Positions 35,419 through 48,100 of a stretch of DNA of 64,000 bases are shown here, piece by piece. The position numbers and the translations under genes are program-made. Origin of the DNA: Carex sylvatica (lineage: Eukaryota; Streptophyta; Magnoliopsida; Poales; Cyperaceae). Where the stretch lies: the NCBI GenBank assembly GCA_964058845.1, contig CAXKVR010000128.1, positions 279,825 to 343,824 on the forward strand, read 5' to 3'. Below the pieces are notes generated by a model that saw only the letters and a list, made by a program, of their open reading frames with translations, did no database searches and was not told the DNA's origin. Every line of letters starts with the position of its first letter. Position 1 is the stretch's first letter.

Positions 35419-35603
35419 GGAATGCTATCTTCGGAGTTTTTCCGTGCGAAGCTGTGCAGAGATTTTAATCTGGTATGTTCGTTTTGATCATGATTAGATC
35501 AAATCTCAAAAAAACAGCTCCTTCTGTTATGATCTGTCCGATCGAAACGAATGGATCAGATTAAAAGCTCCGCACGGAAAAACTCCGCAGAGAATACCTT
35601 CCC
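35419..35603. mobile_element. Mutator-type MITE upstream of the UGT pseudogene
   Basis: A 185-bp hairpin element. 'CGGAGTTTTTCCGTGCG' near the left end is mirrored by 'CGCACGGAAAAACTCCG' near the right, with arms of about 80 bp. It is flanked by a perfect 9-bp duplication GTTGTTGTG (35410-35418 and 35604-35612). Confidence 0.87.
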
Positions 35604-35648
35604 GTTGTTGTGGGGTCCAAAATAAAGAGATCTTTTGCACTTTGTCTT

Positions 35649-37288
35649 CCGACATTTTTAAAAATATCCAAAAATAAAAATAAATTATTAAGAATAACCA
35701 GAGTTTGGACAAAATTTTAAAAATACTCAAACCGTGAAAAAAAATCCACGGTTTTGAATTTTTATTCAACACCGTGGAATAAATTCACGGTTTTGATTAA
35801 AAATTCAGAACCGTGAATTTATTCCACAGTTCTGAATTTTTATTCTTTTTTTTCTTTTTTTTTTACTTTTCTTTTCTTTTCTTTTTTTTTACTGGTTTGA
35901 TTACATCACGGTTTATTTTTTTTATGTACATATATGTATATGTATATAATATATGTATATATGTATATGTATTATGTATATGGAGGTTGGCTACTATGCT
36001 TATATAAGCATATTCCCACATATGCTTATAACTCATTTTTGTGCTGTCAATGTCCAAATGGTCGATCTGAACCGCTCATCTTGTTCTCCATATTAATATG
36101 TGCTTGGAAACTAAATTTTATATTTTTTTCTGAATTTTTTTACTATTTATTAAGCCACTTTGAAAATTATTAATCTAACGGTGGCTGCTGATTTTACTGT
36201 TTTGTGCAGCCACCGTTGGATCAGCGATTTTCAAAGTGGCTTAATAAATAGTAAAAAAATTCAAAAAAGTGTAAAATTTAGTTTCCAAGCACATATTAAT
36301 ATGGAGAACAAGATGAACGGTTCCGATCGACCATTTGAACATTGAAAATATAAAAATGAGTTATAAGCATATGTGGGGATATGCTTATATAAGCATAGTA
36401 GCCAACCTCATGTATATGTGTATGTGTATGTGTATGTGTATGTGCTATATTTTGGTTATAAATTTTATTAATTATGTACATAATTCATTATTTGAAATGG
36501 ACTTAAAATAGAACATTTATATTATATTATATACATATACATATATATCCATCATGTTGAACTAAAAATTTTAACATATCCATTATGTTGAACATTTATA
36601 TTATATATACATATACATATAAATATAATATTATTATATTATATTATATATATATACATAAAAAAATAAACCGTGATTTATTCAAACCTTAATAGTAAAA
36701 AAAAAAAAAAAAGAATAAACATATACATATTATACATATACATATAAATTAATAAAAATTTAGAACCGTGGATTTATAAAAATTGAATAAAAATAAATGT
36801 ATAGGTGCTATATTTTGATTATAAATTTTATTAATTATGTACATAATTCATTATTTGAAATAGACTAAAAATAGAATATTTATATTATATTATATTATAT
36901 ATACATATACATCATCATGTTGAACTAAATTTTTTAACATATCTATTATGTTGAACATTTATATTATATATACTATACATATATTATATTATATTTTATA
37001 TATATACATAAAAAATTAAACCGTGGATATTTTATTTATTCAAACTTTAATAGTGCAAAAAAAAAAAGCAAAAAAAATAATAATAATAATAAAAATTCAG
37101 AATCGTGAATTTATAAAAATTGAATAAAAATAAATTTATAGATGCTATATTTTGGTTATAAATTTTATTAATTATGTACATAATTCATTATTTGAAATGA
37201 ACTAAAAATGAAACATTTATATACATAATACATATACATATACATATTATACATGTACATGTACATATACATACATGTAAATATATAC

Positions 37289-37342
<54 letters not shown>

Positions 37343-37609
37343 AGTGATTTATTCAAACCAGTAAAAAAAAAAAAAAAAAAAAAATTCAGAACTATAGAAT
37401 AAATCCACGGTTCTAAATTTTTATTCAAAACCGTGGAAAAAATCCACGGTTCGAATTTTTAATCAAAACTGTGGATTTATTCCACGGTTTGGAATAAAAA
37501 TTCAAAACCGTGAATTTATTCCACGGTTTGGGTATTTTTAAAATTCTGTCCAAACACTGGTTATTCTTAATAATTTATTTTTATTTTTGGGTATTTTTTA
37601 AAATGTCGG
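35649..37609. mobile_element. 2-kb Mutator-like element with ~200-bp terminal repeats
   Basis: Ends CCGACATTTTTAAAAAT and, inverted, CCGACATTTTAAAAAAT; the inverted match runs about 200 bp and includes several 'AACCGTG(G)AATAAATTCACGG' motifs. A perfect 9-bp duplication CTTTGTCTT flanks it (35640-35648, 37610-37618). The interior has no gene: it holds a nested MITE, AT/TATATG microsatellites, and three diverged copies of a ~340-bp unit (from about 36440, 36800 and 37140, with 'GGTTATAAATTTTATTAATT'). Confidence 0.9.
35983..36409. mobile_element. MITE nested in the 2-kb element
   Basis: A 427-bp element with ends 'GAGGTTGGCTACTATGCTTA' and the exact inverse at the right, and a central hairpin 'CAGCCACCGTTGGATC'. 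It is flanked by a perfect 9-bp duplication ATGTATATG (35974-35982, 36410-36418). The inverted match extends over nearly the full length. Confidence 0.93.
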
Positions 37610-37618
37610 CTTTGTCTT

Positions 37619-38051
37619 TATGTCTTTGTTAATGCGGGGAGATTTTTTCTTTTCTTTTTGAAACCAAGATCTTTTCCTATCCGATCAATCGCGTGATTAG
37701 TACTGTAAGATGTTTTAAGAGAACAAAAAAAGATCTAGGATGCCTTGTCAGCTGTAAAATAGTTCGATGATAGTCATTGCAATTTGGAAGACAGCCCTCG
37801 TGGGGTCCAGGAATTCGTATCGTCTGCATTAACTCATAAAGAAGTTTTTTGAGTCAATGTATTTGGACTATCCAATAAATTTTAAAATTCATGCGAATTA
37901 GATCTGCACTAATATTAAAGACCTATGTTATAGACGAAAGTATGATGGGCTCCGTTTACAATCAAACGATCAAGATGTATTAACTCAAAAGATTCTCTTT
38001 TGAGTTAATGCAGACGATGCAGACTCAGGGTCCAGGGGGTGGCACTAGGGC
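37619..38051. mobile_element. Spacer with a small inverted-repeat element (about 37818-38019)
   Basis: Left 'ATCGTCTGCATTAACTCA' is mirrored at the right by 'TGAGTTAATGCAGACGAT'. Just inside the right end a perfect hairpin, TTAACTCAAAAGA-TTC-TCTTTTGAGTTAA, is present. Target duplication not seen. Confidence 0.65.
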
Positions 38052-38644
38052 GGGAAATTTTTTACCTATAAAAATTATTAAAATTACTTGTACGAAAATA
38101 GAAAAAGTACTTGATTTACAACAAATTTAGAAAGATCTGGCTCAATGACTCTGATTCAAATATATATATCGAATTCAATGGTTCAGATCCATTGATATAT
38201 ATATATATTTTTTTTTTTTAACGATTAAAAAGGAAAAATTTGTATGCCACATTTCATCAGATACCAAGTGGATTTGACTCAATGAATCAGATCCAAATAA
38301 TTTTTTTTTTAAATTCAATAGAAAAAAATTGTCACATTTAATCAGTCTGAAATTGAATCTTCATCATTGAGACCGATCCCTTTAGAATTGGATCTTCACC
38401 ATTGAGATCAATCTATTTCTAACTTGATTTTTTGTGCCATCTACATTTCAAATATTTTTCATCAACATCTATTTTTTTTTAAAATAAAATATATTGATGG
38501 ATTTGAATTATTAAAACTGATCTATATATTTAAATCAGACTCATTAAATTAAATTTTTCTAAATTTGTTGTAAATTAATCCATCACGTACTCTTTATATT
38601 TGCGTACGAGTGGATTTAATAATTTTTATAAATAAAAAATTTCC
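38052..38644. mobile_element. Inverted-repeat element, ends diverged
   Basis: Left 'GAAATTTTTTACCTATAAAA' and 'CAACAAATTTAGAAA' are mirrored at the right by 'TTTATAAATAAAAAATTTCC' and 'TTTCTAAATTTGTTGTAA'. The total is about 590 bp, AT-rich inside. No gene and no clear target duplication. Confidence 0.6.
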
Positions 38645-39724
38645 GCTGGGGAGTGCATGCCAACCTAACTCTTGTGTTCTTTAAAGATTTTTTATTATAA
38701 ATTCCCCCAAATAGTTTAATATAAGATAATTGTTGCGCTGACCACAAGCGAAGATAAAGTCAGTAAATAAAGTCATACCAGCTATCACTTTGAAATATCA
38801 TATAATATATAAGAAAGTGGTGATGGTTTTTTTTTTTTTTAGGAAAAATGGTGATAGTCTGTTAGAGGTGAAAACAGAGCAAATATTGATATCATATTCA
38901 CATCTATTTTTCAATAAACGGATAATTTTTTCAGAGTACAACTGTTTTTACCTCATTGTTTCAGATGAAAACAGAGCGGATAATGCTGATATTATATCCA
39001 CGCCCTAAATCCTAAATTCGGATTATTTCGCTGTATACAATATTTTAAAAAAAAGCCAGTCTTACGCTGGAGCTGTGAGCCTGTGACAAATCTCAAATAT
39101 TTTTCCTTATTTTGTTGAAATATATATTAGAAAAACTTTTTAAAAAAAATCTTATATATTTTGTTAGCGATCAATCTTCACTTGATTGGAATATATATAA
39201 ATCTTTCATTTAAATCAGAATCTATATTCAAGTTCACCAGTAGTCGATGGTCCTAATGCACCTGTTTCTCAATGTTAAGAAAATATATTTAGTTTGTTAT
39301 CAATCTCATTTATGACCCTACCAAAATTAATAAGAAAATAAAATATTCATTATTCTATCTATGTAATATTTGATGAGATATTTATGGAAAAAAAAAATCG
39401 TTAACTTATGCCAAAAATGGTTGGTTTATCGAGTAAAGGTGTATGGGTAAGATCTATTTTCATATATATTATTATATAGGATAATTAATATATATTATTT
39501 TTTTAACTATACATATAATTAAATAATTTCTATTATTATGATTAGATTGATTTATACAATTTTTATATAATTTTGTATTATGTCATTTTTGACAAATCGA
39601 TTTATTCAACAGTTTTAATAGTTTTTAGTTAGTAATTTTTGAAAAAAAATAATTTATATAATTTAATATTGTTTTATTTAATTAATATATTAAAATTTTA
39701 AAATATTGGATTCAATACTTACAA
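38645..39724. other. AT-rich spacer with hAT remnant
   Basis: Between 38863 and 39010 the phrase GGTGAAAACAGAGC / GATGAAAACAGAGCGGATAA recurs, like the ends of the element at 41453. No gene seen. Confidence 0.4.
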
Positions 39725-39858
39725 TTTTAGAAACCATGAACTTAGTACAGTGGAACAAGCCTTTGTCTCTTTTGGGAGAAACGCACGTTCAATTATTGAG
39801 AATGACTTCTAAAAGATCTTAGAGTGTACTGGAGTCTTTAATAAAAAAATAAAAAATA
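39725..39858 (+). mobile_element. tRNA-derived SINE, diverged copy
   Basis: 'GAACTTAGTACAGTGGAACA' resembles a tRNA A box region and 'ACGTTCAATTATTGAG' a B box, followed by 'TCTAAAAGATCTTAGAGTG' and an A-rich tail at 39840-39860. The order and wording match the copy at 63555. Confidence 0.62.
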
Positions 39859-40274
39859 TTTTTTTTTTATATTTTTTATAATTTGTACATGATTTGTTTA
39901 ATATATCTATTTGTTTATTATATTTTGGATTAATTATATAATTTATTAATTTATTTAATAATTACTCTTTATTCGTTTGTTACACAATTTCTCATTAAAA
40001 TCGGTGGACACATGGGATTGAAAACGAGCTTGGGATATGGATCAAATTGAACTGTCTCTTACTGTGTGCGTGGGAACTGAATTTTTGTTTTCCCATACGC
40101 ACAATAACTGCGCCGAACAGAGCCGTAACGATACCAGTCGAGACTCTGAACCAATCCCATCAACAAGTACTTCAATATTGATACAGTTGTCTGGATCAAT
40201 GTTTTAGAAACTTGATCCAGTTTTATTTCAAGAAAGCAATATCGAGTTAATTTACATATAATTTGATTTATTTC

Positions 40275-40446
40275 AGAGTTCTAAATAGCTAACTATAGTT
40301 TTTGAGGTCACCTCAAAAGACCTCAAAAGCTATAACGTTATTAATCATTTTTCTTTTATAATAATTTTAAATAGCTAACTATGATTATGCTATAACTTTT
40401 TCGGACCTTAAAAGTTATAATGCTATAATTGTTATTTAGAAACTTG
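40275..40446. mobile_element. hAT-type MITE remnant
   Basis: Left end 'AGAGTTCTAAATAGC', right end 'GTTATTTAGAAACTTG', with a second copy of 'TTTTAAATAGCTAACTATGA' inside. The flanks TTTATTTC and TTAATTTC agree at 7 of 8 bases but need a 1-bp shift, so the duplication is weak. Confidence 0.55.
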
Positions 40447-40866
40447 ATTAATTTCTAAATATTTCTACTCTCCTCTTTTATACTGGCGCATGCCAGTTGG
40501 TACTCCTACTTATTGGATCCAATGCGAACTGGTGCTATGGTACAACAATTATTAAACTAAAGAAAACAAAAAAAAAAAGTTGAATGATTAATAGGAGAGA
40601 AATTTGAATTCTAGGCTTCGAAAAGAGTCATTGGAAAAGCTTTTTTATCATCGAAATAATTTGCATACTTTGTAAATAAAGCTAACAATAGTTTTTTGTT
40701 TTTCATATACTACGAAAAAAATTCAGTAAAAAAAAAAAGATTTTTGGTGTATTGGCATTTGCTTTTCGCTATCGTAATATGTTAAAAGTTATTTTTATTT
40801 TTTAACCAAAAAAAAATTGAGAGACTGATCTTCATTTTTTTCTTTAAAAATATATATATATATAAT

Positions 40867-41010
40867 CTCCGCTGCTCTCCAAATAGGAGAGCAGGACGCT
40901 GCTATTTCAAATCTAAATGTTCATCTGTATTGAGAGTCGTGCATGAAAAAAATTTAACAGTTAGATTTGGAATAACAGGGTCCTTCTCTCTTATTTGAAG
41001 AGCAGCGGAG
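40867..41010. mobile_element. Small foldback MITE
   Basis: 144 bp. 'CTCCGCTGCTCTCCAAATAG' at the left is mirrored by 'TTTGAAGAGCAGCGGAG' at the right, and 'TTTCAAATCTAA' by 'TTAGATTTGGAA' inside. No target duplication identified. Confidence 0.7.
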
Positions 41011-41452
41011 TCGGATCCCTTCATTTGTCACAAAATTGTACGGGATGAGATTTTAGAAGTTTGAATCCAATATTTAATTTCGAAAACCCATACTCATGGG
41101 TATGTATGCAAATGGTTGTAGGAATGTGCTAAAATGAATGTTTAATTGTACGGGATGAAATTTTTTTTGGTCTCTCGCTATACTGCTATAATCGTTGTTT
41201 AAAACCTTGATTCTATGTGATTAATCGTGTATTAAATATAATATAATCAACTCTTTCCACAATAAAAATAAAATGCCAGCAACTCGTGGTTTTATTACTG
41301 TTAAAAATGGCTAAAATTCATGGTACTTTAGAGATTCAAAATCAACACCACATTTTCCAACAGTGATGGCTGAAATTATTTTTTACAAAAAGTTGCCAAC
41401 AAAAGACAAGTTTAATAATGTTTGAAATTTAGAAAAATCAACGAGTACCAAT

Positions 41453-41786
41453 TAGGAGGTGAAAACGGTATGGATAATATCCGGTATGTATTCAAAAAAT
41501 TAGATGTGGATATCCGATAATCAAAGGAATAAGGATAATAATATGATTTTACGTTTCAATTATCCGAATTCAAATAGTAGATATATATTATATATTTTAA
41601 TATATATTATTCATTATTATAATTAGATAAATATTATGAATTTTAGTATTTTTTGAATAATTTTATATTATTTTAATAAATATCCATTCTAATCCAAACC
41701 GTATCCGTGTCTGCTCCGTATCCGTATCCGGACGGAAAATGAAAAAGAAATATGGTTTACCACTATCCGGTCCGTTTTCAACCCTA
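41453..41786. mobile_element. hAT-like element with GGTGAAAACGG ends
   Basis: Left 'TAGGAGGTGAAAACGGTATG', right 'CCGTTTTCAACCCTA'. Subterminal GGATAATATCCG and CGTATCCG-type motifs occur at both ends. The flanks do not show a clear duplication. Confidence 0.6.
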
Positions 41787-42154
41787 GGGCCTAATACCAA
41801 TACTTAATATGATTTTTTTTTTTTTCAGTTTGATACGTCTTAATTGCACGTGTTATTTTCTACTGCAAAGCCCGTAACAAAATTTACTAATCTTTGTCAA
41901 TTGGTTATTTTCATCGTCACAACGAATTCCCTAGCCTTGCGAAAAGCATCTTGAGAAAAAAAATATATATAGCACCAACTATAAAGCATGCAATGGCAAT
42001 TTACAATTTACAATTTTATTAAAATTTAATATTAACAATTGTAAGTTGCATAATTTTCTGCAAGAAAATGTTTTCATGTGCAAATTTCACGTGCACACCT
42101 AAGTTTTTACAAAATAAACAAGAAACACCTATTATAAAAGAAATGCACCTTCTA

Positions 42155-45100
42155 TTATCTCCTTTTGGGAGGTAACAGGTCTTTCTCTTCCCCGATTAGC
42201 CACCGGGTCAACCGGCTTGAATCAACCTCTTGCATTCGATTAGAGGTAATAAGCACCAAATCCGACCCGATTTGATCAACATCATTTAATACAGCTGCCA
42301 TTTCGCTTTCTACTCTTTTTTCATATTCATCATCAAAAACCACATTAAGGGACTCCTCATACATTCTCTCCAACTCATGATCATGTCCAAAAATATCCCT
42401 CCCAGGACCCTGGAAAATTCCAAATTTGTAATTGGTTGATTCTTTTCCCCCATTTTAACACATGGACTAGACAAAAGATAATAAATCAAGATTTTTACCT
42501 CTATAATTTCAGCATAGTGCTTGTAAGCCCTACAATCCTCGTTGTCGTAAATTAAGGAACCGCTGTACCATCCATCCTCTTCCTCAGCTGACGTGTAGGA
42601 TAGGTATCTTACAAGAAAATTAAATCAAAAAATATATAAAACTAAGCATCAGTATCTCTTCTAGAAAAATTAATTAATTAATTAAGAGATTCAACAAATG
42701 CTCATGATTATGCTGTCTTTGGTCCTTGTGGACCAAGTGCACTCAAGTACCTTCTGAAAATATCCTCTTCAGAAGAGTTGTCAAGGCGAGAAAGAAAATT
42801 CAACTCTGGAAAAGAAGAGATGTCTAAATCATCTGTTTCCATTTTATGCGGAGTCTCAAGTAGAGTGGTCCTTGTATAAGGGCTACTCTCCTCGTACTTT
42901 CTCTGGCCAAACACCCAATTAGGGGTCTTCAATTGTATTTCCCTGCAATTATTTTAAACATCAGAAGAAATAATTTTGAACTTCCGGCAATCAAATTCAC
43001 TATTTCAACTTCTTATATCTAAACACTTTTCCGTACAAAATAAGTTAGAGCAAAAATAAAAAAAGTCAAAGAGACAAAATGGAAAGGAATAATACGCTGC
43101 ATCAGGGGCCACACCAGAACTGGCCACACCGCCATCAGGATGCACTCTGACATTCTTGATCATACTACATGATTTTGGTAGGAGCTTGTCGAATGATGTC
43201 AGCTTTTTTCTTGAGAAATCCTCCTTGCAAGCTGCCACTGGAGCCAGTTTTCTCGTCTTAAACGCGTCAAATCCACTCCCACTAACACCAACAAATAAAC
43301 TGTTAATTTAAGAGAAATTTTTTGTACAGAAATGACTTAGGTTTCAGGTATATCAAAAAGCCCGTCCAAATTATCAAATAACATGTCTACTTGTAAATAA
43401 TGAACCAATATTTCATCCATCCCACTGATATGCACAAATATATTGACAACCGTTTAGTTTGGCAAAGCCATATGTGGGCCTTTAACAATTTGCAGGGGCA
43501 CAATGAAATTACAGAATTGGAAGTTACTAGAAACATAGTTTCGAGTTTGCAGTTGAAACAAAGGGTTACTTTTCAGAAATGAGACACGAGGAGAGCACAA
43601 AAATGGGGTATATTTTTACATGTTTCTATTATACATAAGTTTACATGTTTCTAACTTTCTATTATACACAAGAATATAAGCAAAGAGTTGAGGTGCTTCT
43701 CATTATCAGGGGCATATTGGATATTATTCTTAAAATTAATCAAACTGACCTTTTGTTACCACCTGTATCAGTGCCTGTTGTTGTACTTGGTACCTCATCA
43801 AAAAGACCACACACATGGAGGTAATAATCTGAGTCTAAATCCCAAAGAGCTGTTTTTCCCTCTTTAGGTCGGAAGTAACCCAAAAACCTAACAAAAGAAA
43901 GAGAGAACAAGTAATCATATAAGAGAGGTTGAGCGCTGTTCCCTTTGAATTAATAAGAAAAAAAGAAAAGAAAAGAAAAGAAACACTTACAAGTTGATAG
44001 CATCTTGTTTCTCTCCATCAGTGCAAGTGTTGCTATAGTACCGTTTTATTGATTTGATAAACTCTCGGGATTGGGTTGTGGCTTTCCACTTGCCTTGTCT
44101 CTCTGGAAATACCTAGCATGATAAGGAAAGTAATTATGGTACTACATAATGAAACAATAAAAGAGAGAGGTAGGGAACAAAAATTTTACAAAGTTCATTT
44201 TTGGAAATCAAGAATATAATTTTTTTATCTGATACAGAAACACCTACTATTCCCGTACAATACGTATCAGACCTGGTGTATCACAATAATTAAACATTAA
44301 AAACTTCAAAGGTACAGCCTACAGATAATTTCATACTCATATTTACTAAAATCAAGGGTATAGTTGACATTGTAATCAAAGGTAATGGCAATTAGGGTAG
44401 CTGTAGGTATGGTGTTGGTAGGCTAGTAGGCTGAACATAATTCCATACCCATATTTACTAAAAGCTCATCACATATACCGAATTGCTTTCCAAACCTTAC
44501 TCAGGTAATAACTGAAATTAGGAATAAATGGTTAAATACAAGGTAGATTATGTGCATTCAGAAATTATTTGGTTTATTAATTTATTAAACATATGGACAA
44601 ACAAGTTGGTTTGTTTCCAACCAAATCCATTAGTACAAAGGAAAATAAAAAAATAGTTTACAATACGTTACTATAAGGGTACTCTAAATTATACAAAGAT
44701 AGTTTTAAGATGGATTCCCTCGAGGATAACTGTTGTGTAACAGCCCTTGTCCAATACACAAATACCAAGATACAAAATTAGAAAGTAGTTTATCCATACA
44801 CATAAACAATGGAAAGACAAACTTCCCAAGCTTCATAAAAAAGGAAGGGAAATGTACAAAGGTAGAAAGAGGAAATGTCTGACATGGGCCGTTGTTCGTG
44901 TTTACTATTTAAGATATATCCTAGGTTTTATAAGGGTTTCTTGTTGTGTTTTAAAATGCAGTTTTGTTCATGCATGCGGAAGGCCACTGCATACCGCATA
45001 TGCGGTATATGGACGCATATGCGGATTTTAAAATAAAAATTCACGTAAATATATATATAGAGAGAGAGTAGCTAATATGCTTTCGGAAGCATATGGCCCG

Positions 45101-48100
45101 AAGTACTTACGGCCCGAAGTACTTACGGCCCGAAGTACTTACGGCCCGAAGTACTTTAGTCCGCATATTCGGACCGCATATGCAGCCGCATGCTCAAAAC
45201 CGCATGGGAGGACTGCATGGCCATTCTGAACACGGCTGCCGACTGCATAGGCATATGCGGCCCATGCGGCCGCATTTTAAATACTGACTTTCTTGTCAAT
45301 GCCTAAAGGGATAGTATCCTAGAAATTAGTACCCAAAAACCTGATAATAACAACAAACCCCCACACTTGGCAGCCTCTGCTAAGTTCTCAAAAAAAAAAA
45401 AACCTTCTCGATGGGTGATTTAAGAATGGTCATGCATTGAGGTATAAAAAAGATTTTTTTTTCACTCTTTTCCTCAAAGTGCAAATAAAGAATGAGCGAG
45501 GCTATAGTACTATGAATAGCGCAGATTGGGCTGTACTACAGATCAATATTTTCATTTCCAAAGTCCAAAATAGTTGATCTAAAATGTTCAATGTGATCTC
45601 CATATGAAAATGTACTTGCAAACTAAATTTTCCATTTCTTAGATTTTTTTTTACTATTTTTTATATAAGTAGAAAAACACTTCTTTTGAATGATCTAGAA
45701 TTTTGAGATCAAGTGATTTTCTACCTATCTAAAAGGTAGTAAAAAAAATCTAAAAAAATGTAAAATTTGATCTACAAGTACATTTTCATATAGAAATCAC
45801 ATTGAACTGTTCTGATCGACTATTTGGACTTTGAAAACGAAAATATTGATCCGTAGTACGGACCAATCTGCGTTTACATAGTACCATAGCCTCCCTCACT
45901 CATAAAGAATTTACCGTGTTATGGGCTGCAGATCCGCCGTATTGCTGTGCCAATGCATCTCCCATGGCTTGGTACATGTCCATCAATGCAGTGGCAATGG
46001 AGCTGTCTGGGTCCAACTTGGGGACATTAATGAACTCCATGGCACACAATTGGCGGGCCAGAGCAGCCAGGCCATATGCATACTGGGCTACATTTGTTCT
46101 GTCCAGGCAGTCTATGCAGTTTGTACGCAATACCCCGCTCTGGAACCGGGCCCCACCGTCAGTGTACTCTATACTCTCCTGCAGTACTGGCGTCGTTCTA
46201 TTAGAGGTCGAGGCAGCAGCAGCAGCTGTAAGAGTTGTTAAGGTTTCAGAATGGGAGCTTGTCAACCGTGTGAGGTCACCAGTACTGGCCCTGTGTCAAT
46301 GAACATGTAAAATATTTTCCTTTTTAATGATTTAGGTACCACTGGAAAAACCACCAAAAGCAGCACAATCCCTTACAAAATGAGAAATAACTATGTACTA
46401 CAAGTAGGGGTTTAAAAAATAGTCAGTTGGATCAGTTGGATCAGTTCGGTTAAAACCCAATTAAAATAGCCAAACCAAAATTTTATTCAGTTTTAAAAAA
46501 TATAACCGAACCAACAGAACTAAACTTGTCAACAGACAGAATAACCGAACCAAATAACCAAAGTAAATTTCGGTTTGTTTAGTTGAACCAAAATAAGAGA
46601 GATTCAATTTTAAAAGGTCAAAACTCAATACATAAAAAAATACATTTAATAATCATGGAATTAAATATGAATTATATATACAAGTTATTGACAATACACA
46701 CATTGTTCAATTCCATACAAAATATGTAGATGCTATAATATATCCAAACCAAGAATTCTTCATTTAGTCCAAAATAACCAGCAGTGAGGGAAAAAGGAAG
46801 CGAACCATAGATCACACTAAAGCATGGATTTGAACCATAGGTCAGTTCGTTCTTTTCAGTTTTCAAAAATCTAAACCGAACCAAACATAAAAGACTGAAT
46901 TAATTCAAAAATTCAATCGAAGTAGTCCAAAAGCACGTAACTTTCCCTTATTCATTCAAGGGAAAACATGGATAAATTTGTAGCTCCTTAATATTACCCT
47001 TAGAGAAACAAAATTAGTATTATAACTCTAACTATCTCAATAGACACCAAAGTTTTAAACCTTGAATTGTACCAAGAATATACAACTTTATCCATACCTC
47101 GTAGTACTAGTAGCTCCGGTTGGTTGCATTGACCTCCTCTTATACGCTCTCAACTTACCACTATAATAGAACCCAGTACGATTGAGTGCTTCTTCTGCTA
47201 CTGACCCAAGAACAGCCAAAACGTTTGCTGATTTGCTGGCATAACACACAGATTTTTCATCTTAAAAAATTACTCTTGGAGGATCAGATATACGATAAGA
47301 CCAGAAAAAGAAACCTTAACAAAGATTCTGAAAATTAAAATAAAAAGTTAGTATATGAACTCCACATTGAATAGGTATTTGTCTAAGAAGTGTAACTAGT
47401 GATGAAGATTGAGGTCAACAGTCTGGATTCATCATTTTGGCTTTAACTTTTGCATATTAATCGCAGGAGTTTCAAATAAAGAAATTCAAGTGCTAGAATT
47501 TCTCATGTCGATTAGATTGCTACTGATGAAATTGTTTTGGATCAGAATAGTCATTGTTTGGGGGTGTTTGAGTGTAATATTGATAAAAGAACAAAGAATT
47601 CAATTTGGTAGCCTCTACCAAGATTTTAAAAAAAGATACAAGAACAAAGAAAGAAAGGAAGGAAAACCTTTTAGCAAACTTATGGAAATCCCAGTGTATA
47701 AAAATCAACTGTTTTTCTGGTGGAAAGATTTTATTCAGGTAATAAACTGCACTAGTGAACTCCCGTCTAAGCATCATCTCTCTCGGTCTTTTCTCTACTG
47801 TCTGTGCCATTTCCAAATAGAAAAGGAGAAGTGAATCAGAGAAGAAAATTATCACAGGAAATAGAGACAAAGAAAAATAAAAAATAAAAATTAGTACGAC
47901 CTTAATCAGATTAAGTACAATAATGGGGTTGCCATATCTCTCAGTGAGGTCTTCAAAATGCAACTTGGTGGCTTCATATGTCGGATCATATCTCTGTACT
48001 GCAAAACCCAGAAAAAATAGTTTTCCTTTATTAAGAAAAAGACTCCAGAGATAGACAGAAGACAAGCATAAATTTAAAAACAAAAGGAACTACAATAATA

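Noticed and set aside
42708..42750. SAC1 exon 14 continuing to a TAA ('[13 protein letters not shown]')
   Set aside because: A GT donor at 42750 joins in phase to exon 15 ('[14 protein letters not shown]') and restores the full SAC1 tail. The read-through would remove over 100 conserved residues.
47409..48083. Long frames on both strands around SAC1 exons 7-8
   Set aside because: The minus frame includes intron sequence read through. The exon borders with GT-AG and correct phase give the known SAC1 sequence.
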